Source: Corylus avellana (lineage: Eukaryota; Streptophyta; Magnoliopsida; Fagales; Betulaceae). From it: 64,000 nucleotides of DNA. The notes under the pieces are model-generated. The model was not told the origin of the DNA. It saw nothing but the letters and a program-made list of their open reading frames with translations, and searched no databases. The position numbers were made by a program, and so were the translations under genes. The stretch lies in assembly GCF_901000735.1 (NCBI RefSeq), contig NC_081541.1, positions 41,261,021 through 41,325,020 of the forward strand, written 5' to 3'. Below, in pieces: positions 55,340-64,000 of the stretch (positions are counted from its first letter, which is position 1; each line of letters opens with the position of its first letter).

Positions 55340-58300
55340 CCCTATATCACACCTGAAAATATGCTACAAATTAATGATCAACTTGTGCACATGTAGTTAT
55401 GTCCCTAAGAAATGCTACCGATTTCAATTTTGACTGTTAATCAATTGCATCTTGATGAATTTTGGAGAAAAAAAAAAATTAGTAAAAAATTTTCTGGTGA
55501 TGCAATATATATATTTTTCTAATTCAAGGCAGAAAATCGTTACAAGGGAGGAGATCGATGCAATATTGACAGCTAGAGGCAGATGTGCTAAATTTTTCGG
55601 GAATTCATTCCACGTCAAAGTTGAAGGGGCCAAAAGAAAAGCTGTTGAAATTGTGATAAAAATGAACACTCACATAAAAATTGTAAGGTTCGAATATAAA
55701 TTAGTAGAAGGAACAAATCATATTTAGTTCTTAGGTTTTCATTTGATTTGGGTTTTCAATTTCAAGAATAAGGTCTTTAGGTTCTGCACAGGTTTAAAAT
55801 AAGTACATTTATCATTTTACCATCAAAATTAACAGTTTTTATATAACATGTGTTTCATTTGATACGTTAATGTCCATTTCAACACCCTAATGCAATGTCA
55901 CACCAATGGAACCGAAGGCTTTTATTACTATGGGTTTGCTCTTTTAGATTATTAGGTTTTGTATTTATTTAAGTTCTACATGTCAGATGGATTTTTTTTT
56001 TCCTAAGAATGACTTAACACTTGTTGACGTGGCATTGCACTGGAGTGTTTATGACGTGTCAAATGAAACATGTAATAGATGACAAACAATTAACTTTGAT
56101 GGTAAAATGACAAATCAACATATTTTAAACTAAAGCAAAACTTAAGGAATGTATAGTTAAAATTGAAAACTTAATGGCTAAATTCAAATCAGATGATAAG
56201 TTGATAACCTATGGGCTATATATAGTTTTTCCCTTGGTAGAAACCCAAAACTATGTTTCAAATAGTTCAAAATCTTATGGCAATTTGGTTGAACAAGAAA
56301 AATCATACGAGGATGGCAAGGTATGATTTCTTTAGGAAAAAAAAAAACACCGAAACACCTTTGGGTTTTAGACATATATATTATTCTTGAGAGGTGTTAC
56401 ATATATATTCATTTTTTTAAAAAAAAAATTTATTATTGAATATGTAAAACTTATGTGTAGTCTTATAAATTTAATAATAAATTTATTCATCTTTTATAAG
56501 GAGATAAATAAGACACAAAGGAAAAAAAAATAAAAATCAAACATTTCTCATTATTTTTACGCCATTGCCATTGTGAATGCCCTTACCCTTCGTTTACGGG
56601 TCAATCCTAGGTTTAGAATCTCGATCAGCTGTCAGATGTCTGCCACACCAACTGTAATCGTACGTGTGCACCTCGGCCCTTCAGCCAACAAAGCCAGCAT
56701 GGACAGGACATAACAACCTGTTCTGAAGACCCTTCTTTTATGGGTCAATATTAGGTTTAATTAATTTCCTGCTGTAATAATTACCAAATCTTAGGAAATA
56801 TCAAATTATTGATAATTGTTAAGTCATACATCCGTAAAAAATATCTATTAAATAGTACAAGCAAGTTGCTCTTAATCTACTGAACACTAATGAGCAAATT
56901 CTATGAATATATTGGTTAGTAATAATTACGCAAGTTGAACTATTTCTTTGTAGGCTTAATTAAATCACGCAATTTGCACTTAATACATATTGATATTGAT
57001 CCAACTCCATTGACATTTGACTGTGCCTTCGAACCAAACATGTTTTTGAGATCTACTTTTTTTTTCCTATGAAAATAATCGGGAGAGCTACTACTTTGAT
57101 CACTAAGCTTTAATTATGCAACAGAAATTAATAGCGTGTACTGAAGTGAGCCCTTAAAATCAGTTATTAAAATTCACATGTACTGTAATTTCTTGGCAAT
57201 AATTAATGTTATTTCCTTGCCATCAGAAAACAAGAAAAACGTTTGCATGAAGATTTCTTTAACCGATAATTAATGTTACTCTTAATGTTACTCTTAACAC
57301 GTATTTGTCACATTCATTAATACGGGCTGACGGGAAAGTGTTTTAAGTAGCTTATACTTTGTTTTTTAAAGTGCCTAACATAAAAGGTCACTTAAAACAC
57401 ATCACATCAATATTACATAAATATAATATATGAGTGAAAAAAGTACTGTTACTCTTAACTGATATCGGACGCAAGTATATGCATATTGCATGTTTTCCCA
57501 GGTTGTCAATCACCCTTGGGTTTGATAGAGAAAAAAAGTTTTCCCTCTCAACTTCTGACAAAATGACATGATTTCTCTTTCCAACTCTTAAGTAATGTAG
57601 ACAGATTTGAGAGGGTTACTTGCCAATGGACCAAAAAAAAGCCCATACTATTCATCTCATATTCAACTCTCAACATTCTTACTTTTTACATTACATTAAT
57701 CACATTTTACTTTTATTTAAATAAAAAAATCACTAAAAAAACAAAATTTTTCATTTTTCCATATTAAACATTTGTATTTTTTTTTTTTTTTACATCAATC
57801 AAATATTGTTACAGTTGCAGACCACTAAACAAACAAAGTCCATTGGCAAATAGCCCCGAGGATACATAAACTATCAACTATTAAAAGAAAAAGTACTATC
57901 CAAAAAAGAAATGGGGTCTTGCTTTTATGGCTGTTGCAATTATTTCTTCCCTTCAATACCATCTTTGTAAGTTTTTTTGGACTATTAATTACAATTTTAT
58001 ATTTATGGCATGTCTATCTTCTTACAATATACTGATCATTTATTTGGTCTTCGAAATACTTTCTTAGAATATACCGAATTATAACATGTTCAATTGCTTA
58101 TAACTCTGCTTGAAGGAAACTAGGTTGGAAAGTTTTGTTGGGACTTGCATTGAGGAGGTTGAAGCTTGAAGTTTCAAATCCCTTGGCTGGTGAAAGAGTC
58201 AGCAACAATCTTGCTCTTGCGGATTTGGTAGTCTTGTCAGTACTGGGTTTTGACATTATCAGCAACGGCTACGGCTAGTTGTCAATCGAAAATATCAATT

Positions 58301-58907
58301 AAGATCGATATTTTTCGATAAGCACTACCAGCGAAAAAAAACAAATGATAGAATTCTCTATTGGCTGAAATACGAACACTCCACAGAAGCTAAAACACAC
58401 CGACTTCCATACTATTTTGACAGGAAGGATATCACAACCCAAACAAGATCTTACAACATAGAGCTGAGTAACAGGATCCAGCTACCACAATCTCAACACA
58501 TAGTTTGTTAATTAGAGAAGCCACTGCAGCGTTGCTACCAAGTACCAAGATTGTTAACAATCACCTTCTTTTCAACAAGCAAAGCTACATCTTTTTTATT
58601 GTCGATAAGATAGTCCAATAGCGCAACATAATTGCAAATGTAAGTATTAAATCGATAATGACATTGCTCTAGTGCCATATATAAGCCGTGAAGAAGAAAG
58701 AAAATAAGCTAATTCTCGAGTAATATCAAGTCATGTTGTATACAGATTGCCATCCATGGTTTACTAGATATGTAATCTTTCTTTTTCTCACGTTTCCTTA
58801 TGAAGAGCTCAATTATAAAGATACCATCCAATAGAATCATGTTTATAAACTCTTTACTGTTGTGCTCAAAAGTCCGTGAATAGCAATGACGGATTTTTAC
58901 TTTGTTG
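55340..58907. repeat. 3.6-kb duplicated block, right copy
   Basis: Same order of content as 51532-55239 and continuous on its right side into the N-terminal side of the pseudogene. Intergenic parts show no further gene. Confidence 0.8.
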
Positions 58908-58920
58908 TCTCTAATGATGT
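58340..58920 (-). pseudogene. Deleted DUF247 pseudogene (right copy)
   Basis: Same deletion structure as the copy at 54660-55239, with a little more N-terminal sequence (I-I-R-D-N-K-V-K-I-R-H-C-Y). Homology ends at about 58918, so the N-terminal third and the C-terminus are missing. An open stretch of 75 codons (58936-58709) is a remnant only. Confidence 0.85.
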
Positions 58921-59640
58921 AACACTCTGATCTCATATTTGGAAGATGAGAAGAAGCCCATATAGAGTGAGTAGTTTATAAAGATAGTTATGTGTGCTAA
59001 GTCCAATATCCACATAGAATGAGTGGTTTATAAAGATAATTATGTGTGCTAAATCCTACATTGCCTAGTTACTATCTTATACTATCTTATTGTCAATATC
59101 GACCCAAACTACTAATTGTGTTAATGTCTCTCTTAAACTACCAAAACAATGTTATTTAGTTGTAAGCATTTTTTCAAATTTCATTAAATCATAACCAAGG
59201 CTTGAATTTAACAGAAAAAGGAAGGAATGTGATAGAATGACATGGCATGAAGCAACGTGACAAACTTTGATTTAACTGCAAGTCTGCAATCACAAGATCA
59301 AGTCCATGACTACAGTACAAAGCCCAAGCCCAAAACATGTAAAAGAGCACAAGGGAAGTCCCATACGAAGAAAGAACAACAATAAGAGGGGTTGGGAACA
59401 CCGGAACAGCAAGAAGAGCTGGCCTTGAACTTACCACAATTTAGGCAACTAATTCTTGTGGATCCTTGTCCCCAACCCCATATACTTCTTATAAACTGTT
59501 TAAATATGACTGTTGGCCAATTTTGTCAAAGCAACTGGAGATGCGACAGTTCAACCCAACAAGAACATGATCACCGCAGTAACATCGGACATTTTTGTTT
59601 TGGGAGAAGGCTCTTGTTTAATTAGAGTATGAAATTCAAT
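58921..59640. repeat. Short tandem repeat and a diverged DUF247 3'-flank block
   Basis: CATATAGAGTGAGTAGTTTATAAAG and CACATAGAATGAGTGGTTTATAAAG (58955, 59012) are tandem, with GTGTGCTAA after each. From 59090 to 59420 the sequence follows 23650-24450 (CCAAAACAATGTTATTTAG, GACATGGCATG, ACGAAGAAAGAACAAC). No gene. Confidence 0.55.
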
Positions 59641-59682
59641 TGGAATAATAGTTTCTTAAAATATCTTTTTCTCATCGTTATT

Positions 59683-59794
59683 TATTTATTTATTTTTTTT
59701 GACATGTCCACACAAGAAGGAGATTGGGGATTCGAATTAGTGACCTCCGCTTTATAAGGTGTGGTCTCCAGCCGATTGAGCTATCCCTTGGGGA
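59683..59794 (-). mobile_element. tRNA-derived SINE with 18-bp target duplication
   Basis: On the minus strand: GTCCCCAAGGGATAGCTCAATCGGC (A-box at 59783-59772), CTAATTCGAATCCCC (B-box near 59738), and an AT-rich (AAATA)n tail. The identical CTTTTTCTCATCGTTATT lies on both sides (59665-59682 and 59795-59812). It resembles the widespread plant Au-like SINE class. Confidence 0.85.
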
Positions 59795-59812
59795 CTTTTT
59801 CTCATCGTTATT

Positions 59813-60400
59813 AATTAATGATACCAAGTTATTCATATAAGATTTATTTTATTTTTAAGTTTTGCTCAATGAAAAATGTTTGCTTTCATTATCTTGCAAA
59901 TCTACCATTGAATCTGTGAGATTCATGTACATATGAACCGCCATAGATTCAATGATAGATTTGCAAAAGAAATGAACAAAAGATACACAAGAGAATGATA
60001 CCAAACACATCTCTTTACTCGCTTCTTTAATTAAAAGATATATGTTTATTTTCCATTTTTTTTCCTCATATCTTGTCCATCTACGTATAAGAGATGGACA
60101 AATTCAACATTGAATCATGTATGTAGATCATACATGATTCAATGGTGAATTTTAAAAAAGATAGACAAATAAAAAATGATCCCAAAAATCAAAAACACCT
60201 CTTCTTAAAATTCTAATTTCACCCCTGCTAGCTGTGAGGTGATGGATTATTTTATATCTTTTTGAAAAAACATATGACTATCAAGAGTAATCAAGACCTG
60301 AAATTGTGTGTATTTTCTTTCTTCTCTGATCTCTGAAACTGTAATGTTCATTTTCGCAATACTCAATATATACCTCCAACTCTAACACTCAAATAATCTG
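59813..60400. other. Intergenic stretch with two hairpins, no gene
   Basis: Inverted repeats: GCAAATCTACCATTGAATC with GATTCAATGATAGATTTGC (59896-59965) and CAACATTGAATCATGTATG with CATACATGATTCAATGGTG (60103-60154). They share the ATTGAATC word and may be arms of related MITEs. Confidence 0.5.
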
Positions 60401-60402
60401 AG

Positions 60403-60425
60403 TGATGTATGCATATCTTACGTCA
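60403..60425. promoter_or_regulatory. ACGT-core site variant
   Basis: TGATGTATG, five bases, CTTACGTCA: the right half-site is a complete TGACGTAAG in reverse. Confidence 0.35.
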
Positions 60426-62743
60426 TTGTATAAGCTAGTTGATTGGGGAGTGTTATTTCAACACCAAATATTTGCATCCTCATAAATGAGACAAATTTTA
60501 AATATATTAAGTAATGCAACACCTATAATTATTTTACAACTTTTGATACTCGTTAGCACATGATTAGAAGCACATTAGTCACTTCAAAAATTACCTTAAC
60601 ATCTGGCCACCCCCTTTTACGGGACTAAAAATTACCTTAACAAAAATTAGCCAACTTTTTTCTTTCTAATTGAAAAGTGTAGGAGCTAGGAAGACAATTA
60701 ACTGTGGCTATTATAGTTTACGGGACTAATAGTAATACTTACTCTCTTGAAACAAAAGAGGTTAAGGGCCAAGACAGTGAGAAACCGTAGGAATAACCTA
60801 GCCCCAAACAAGCATCAGTGAGACCCAATTTGCGGCTAACACTAATCTAGTTCGTGTGAGAATTTCTATTGCTTGAAATCATGCCCTAACTGTGCCCAAT
60901 GTTTGGGAGTTTCCATGAGACCATTAACCCACCACCGCTAATGGTATTAATTTTATCACCCTTTAATTATATACTACTGACACATAAAATAAAATAAAAA
61001 TAAATAAAAAAATAAAATAAAATAAAAAAATCAAAAGCTATAAAATAGTTAGAATTCTAGAATTTTTCATTTTTATTAATTATTAAAGATAAACAACATT
61101 AGAAGTGTTAAAGTATATAAGAATCTAAAGAGAGAAATACACAGATTAAGGTACGTAGTTCGGCTTACTTTATGTTCATATATTAAAGTCTTTTTGGCTA
61201 CATATTTTTCTTCCTTCACTTGATTGAAACTGTACAATAAAATAACTTATTTATAGTTGAATGAGGTTAGGAATATAATAATTACATAATTAATATGTAA
61301 CATATGAAAATTATGAAAGTAATCCATAATTCAAAACAATTATTGTACATTTACTTCAAATGTCTCAATAAGAAGGTGACTTAAACCTTTAGATTCCGTT
61401 GCCTGGTTGAAAGAGTCCAATTGCGGTGGACTCCACTCCACGTGATTGACTTAAAGGACTCAAAGAAAAATCAAATTAATTATTCTTGAAAATGAAAGGA
61501 GACTCGAAAAGAAGTCTGAGGTGTACATGTCTCCACGAAATCAATAGACACCGTGTGGTAGTTGAAACCTTTTTTCTTGTTTTTTTCTCCTTGTCTTTAC
61601 ACAGGGAAAAGATATAGATCAGATTCTGTTGGATCATGGATGGTACTGGCCAATTGTGGTGGATCCACACCATTGAATTGGATTAGGATTATAGAAAAGT
61701 AAAAAATAGGAAACATTTTTGTTGATTACTTCAACTATTTGGAGTATGTAAGTTTGTCATTCAAATTGGATTGGTATTATGTGTTTTCTGTGACTTGGCA
61801 AATGTCATTTTCAAGCATTTTCCATTCATGTTCTTGTAGACAGGCTAATTAGTTGGACTCAACTTGGCATTCTTGTGTTTTCAAAAAAAAAAAAAAAAAC
61901 TTGGCATTCTTGACCAAAACAAGGATTTTATTGCACTTTTTGAGGTCTTCACTCTAAGACCTAATTTTGATGAACTATTTCTAAAAAATCATGAATATAA
62001 TGTTGGAGATAGGTGCGATGGATATTAATGTAATTGCTTTGAGGATGTAAAGACAATCACGAAGCTAGTATATGGCCAATTGATTGAGGGTGTAAAGATG
62101 TTACTTCACTGTTTCTGATCACGAAGTGTGACGCACGTGAAGAGGTCATCCTAATTTTGATGGACTCTTTCTAGAAAATCGTGAATATAATGTTGGAGAG
62201 AGATGCGATGAAAATATTGTAAATGCTTGCAGGATGGAATCAGACAATCATGAAGTTAGTATGTCCAATTGATTGAGGGTGCAAATATGTTACTTCACTG
62301 TTTCAGATTGATTATGGAGTGTCACACATGCCAAGATTAGGAATGCAAATATGACTGCTGAAAGACTAGCAAAGAAGCCAATTTAGCAATCTTAAGAGCA
62401 AATTTGAATGAAAGAATACTCATATTTTATTAATTATGATATTATATGTGCTGAGAAAGATACGCTATTTTGATATTAATGAAAAAGCCAGAAATTTTCA
62501 CTAAAAAATAATAAAATTGTCTAATATTGAAGATAAAAAGATTGATTAGAAACGATTTTTTTATTAAATAAATCCTATATATAATAGTTCATTATTTCTG
62601 AAAAAGATTCATATATTGACTGCCACGTACAATAGAATTATTCGTTAGGTTGCACATTTTTGCATGTAGTGAAACACGTGAGTCGTCCTTGGTCCACCTA
62701 TGTAGAAAATGGTACCACTTTCTTTAGTGAAAAAAACAAACAA

Positions 62744-62766
62744 ATACGTAAGATATGCATACATCA
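62744..62766. promoter_or_regulatory. ACGT-core site in the inverted unit
   Basis: On the minus strand TGATGTATG, five bases, CTTACGTAT. It lies about 360 bp upstream of the plus-strand TATA box. Confidence 0.35.
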
Positions 62767-63100
62767 CACTTATGTGATTGGGACTTGGCGGAGATAAAGA
62801 AACGTGCTTCGTACAATAGTCTGCCCACTCTATTGACTATTGTAACCCACCCTCACTACAAAAATGGACCATTAATAAATGTGACAGATGGACCAACATC
62901 TATTGTATTATTAGAGAGAGAGAAGAGAGATGATAGAATACAATAAATATTGGGCATCTGCCTAGATGTTGCTTTCTGAGCAAATAGAGCTCTCATAATT
63001 TAATCTCTTGACAGGCCAATGGCAATTCTTCGTTTTACAAGATGTAGAAATATCAACAAATTCCCTTTTTGTATTTCTTTTTTAATCTCTTGGCTCTCTT

Positions 63101-63108
63101 TATATACA
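63101..63108 (+). promoter_or_regulatory. TATA box of the right-edge DUF247 gene
   Basis: TATATACA after CTCTCTT, about 150 bp before the 5' exon donor, the same arrangement as for the other copies. Confidence 0.5.
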
Positions 63109-63129
63109 CATGGGTGCAAGGGGAAGAGA

Positions 63130-63251
63130 TGACATATTAGATTATGATCAGTAAGAGATGAAGCAAGAGAAACTCTGAGTGTTGGAATTGAGGAGGAGAA
63201 ATTCTGGAGCTTTCAAGCAATACAAGCATTTCTTGCTAGCGAAATTTGCAG
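63130..63251 (+). other. 5' exon of the right-edge DUF247 gene
   Basis: GAATTGAGGAGGAGAAATTC, AAGCAATACAAGCATTTCTTG and GCGAAATTTGCAG, then the donor GTTCTATT. It matches the exon of the intact gene, but the ATGGAGCTC start there is CTGGAGCTT here, so this exon is probably untranslated. The 5' limit is estimated from the TATA box. Confidence 0.55.
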
Positions 63252-63884
63252 GTTCTATTTCCTTTTATTATCTACTTTTTGATAAGATGTGTTCAAAATT
63301 CCTTTAGTGATATATGTAGTTGATTTTATTCATACACTGGATTGATTTCCTAAAGCAAGGGCCTGATTAAGTTCTTACACTGGATTTAATTAATTTCTAC
63401 GTGGATTTGCAGCTTTACTACACTGGATTCCTTTATGTTCATACACTGGAATAATTTGCAGCTTGATTTTTTTAAAAAAAAAAAAAAAATTTATTCATAC
63501 ACTGGATTTTTAAATATACAAATTTATGTTTAAGTTCAAACTCAGTTCCAATTGATGACTTTAAACAAAGATATGAATACTTAGATCAAGATATAACATA
63601 TCAAATTCTAAAATTTTGGAGTGTTAGAATATAAATTAAATTATTAAAATAATCATTTCATATCAGTTTATTAAGTTTTTAGGATAAGTGATGATTTAAT
63701 ATAGCATATGAGAAAAGGTTCTGAGTTCGAAACTCTTCAACATCATTCACGTTTCGTTCTAATTAAATATTTTACGTGTTGGCCCAATTAAATTACTTAA
63801 TTAATCATTTCCTAACACTTGGTATCCTGTGTTTGTGTCAAAACTTTGAAGAAGTAATACATTTTTATTGTGATTATGTTATAG
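63252..63884 (+). other. Intron 1 of the right-edge DUF247 gene
   Basis: Donor GCAG|GTTCTA, acceptor TGTTATAG|TTTAG. It contains four copies of ATACACTGGAT/A (63334, 63378, 63432, 63491) and a tRNA-related SINE-like piece at 63690-63830 (GAGTTCGAAACTC). A later acceptor (CCAAG or ACTAG before 63925) is possible. Confidence 0.5.
63690..63830 (+). mobile_element. tRNA-related SINE-like repeat in intron
   Basis: GGTTCTGAGTTCGAAACTCTTC, TAATTAAATATTTTACGTGTTGGCC and ACTTAATTAATCATTTCC are the inverted form of 25825-26010 and 48843-49001. Confidence 0.4.
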
Positions 63885-63889
63885 TTTAG

Positions 63890-64000
63890 ATGGAAATCTA
63901 CTCGGCAACTAGGGAATCTCCAAGAAAAGAAACAAAATGCGAGGAGTCAATCATTGACATTCCACTAATACCAGAACCTGCACGGTGGCCTGACTGCTGC
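63890..64000 (+). CDS. DUF247 protein, N-terminal end, cut by window edge
   Basis: From the ATG at 63890 the plus strand reads 37 codons to the edge: M-E-I-Y-S-A-T-R-E-S-P-R-K-E-T-K-C-E-E-S, then I-I-D-I-P-L-I-P-E-P-A-R-W-P-D-C-C. The I-D-I-P, W-P-x-C-C order is the family N-terminus (compare L-I-D-V-P...W-P-G-C-C at 51290-51250). It is the only DUF247 copy on the plus strand here. The start follows a good acceptor at 63884. If the later acceptor is used, the start would have to lie elsewhere. Most of the gene is outside the window. Confidence 0.85.
   Translation, partial: MEIYSATRESPRKETKCEESIIDIPLIPEPARWPDCC

Larger units (their letters stand above)
60401..62950 (-). repeat. Inverted copy of the upstream unit
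   Basis: Read in reverse this follows 46650-48800: GGTCCATCTGTCACATTTAT, the ACGT site, CGTGTTTCACTACATGC, the tail with AATTGGCCATATACTAGC, ACGTGGAGTGGAGTCCACCGC, and the SINE-like GGTGGTGGGTTAATGGTCTCAT. It includes an internal duplication at about 61950-62330 (CTAATTTTGATGRACT twice). It lies directly upstream of the plus-strand DUF247 gene. Confidence 0.8.

Noticed and set aside
59683..59794. Functional tRNA gene
   Set aside because: A- and B-box-like motifs are present, but the sequence does not fold as a complete tRNA and has a SINE tail and target duplication.

Overview
The window is nuclear DNA from a flowering plant, most likely a eudicot. It is very AT-rich, gene-poor, full of retroelements, SINEs and MITE-like elements, and is a draft scaffold with seven runs of N. 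The sequence alone does not identify the species. The only recognisable gene family is DUF247 (UPF0481 / At3g47200-like plant proteins). I found no tRNA or rRNA genes and no other convincing host gene.

Layout. The left edge carries the 5' end of a minus-strand DUF247 gene (1-142, 5' exon near 901-1000). From 2 to 13 kb there are transposon remnants and a 2-kb duplicated block with DUF247 relics. The only complete DUF247 gene lies at 13947-15451 (minus, two exons, 453 aa inferred). From 15.5 to 24.5 kb there are stacked repeats resembling the upstream regions of the DUF247 genes. A broken DUF247 copy follows at 24.5-25.2 kb, next to a CACTA-like element end. At 27225-28517 is a nearly full DUF247 reading frame whose N-terminus is broken by frameshifts; its 5' exon lies 2 kb away across an intron that has gained transposon sequence. 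From 31 to 49 kb there is a LINE fragment with an RNase H domain, several terminal-inverted-repeat elements and a roughly 10-kb tandem segmental duplication. At 50.8-51.3 kb a DUF247 gene is cut off at an LTR end. From 51.5 to 58.9 kb a 3.6-kb block with a deleted DUF247 pseudogene appears twice. From 60.4 to 62.95 kb lies an inverted copy of the upstream repeat, followed by a plus-strand DUF247 gene that runs off the right edge (5' exon about 63130-63251, coding from 63890).

How it fits together. This is a birth-and-death cluster in which the duplicated unit appears to be a DUF247 gene plus several kb of upstream DNA. The minus-strand genes have the repeat in plus orientation on their upstream side. 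The plus-strand gene at the right edge has it inverted, so gene and upstream unit appear to have flipped together. The upstream units share a near-palindromic ACGT-core site and G-boxes. The gene copies share a two-exon layout and a cysteine-rich insertion absent from the usual DUF247 layout. DUF247 proteins are known as male determinants of the S and Z self-incompatibility loci in grasses; nothing here proves such a role.

Caution. Three of the four 100-N gaps are flanked by long near-identical sequences in a pattern expected from unmerged contigs or haplotypes. Some apparent duplications, including one DUF247 pseudogene, may be assembly artefacts.
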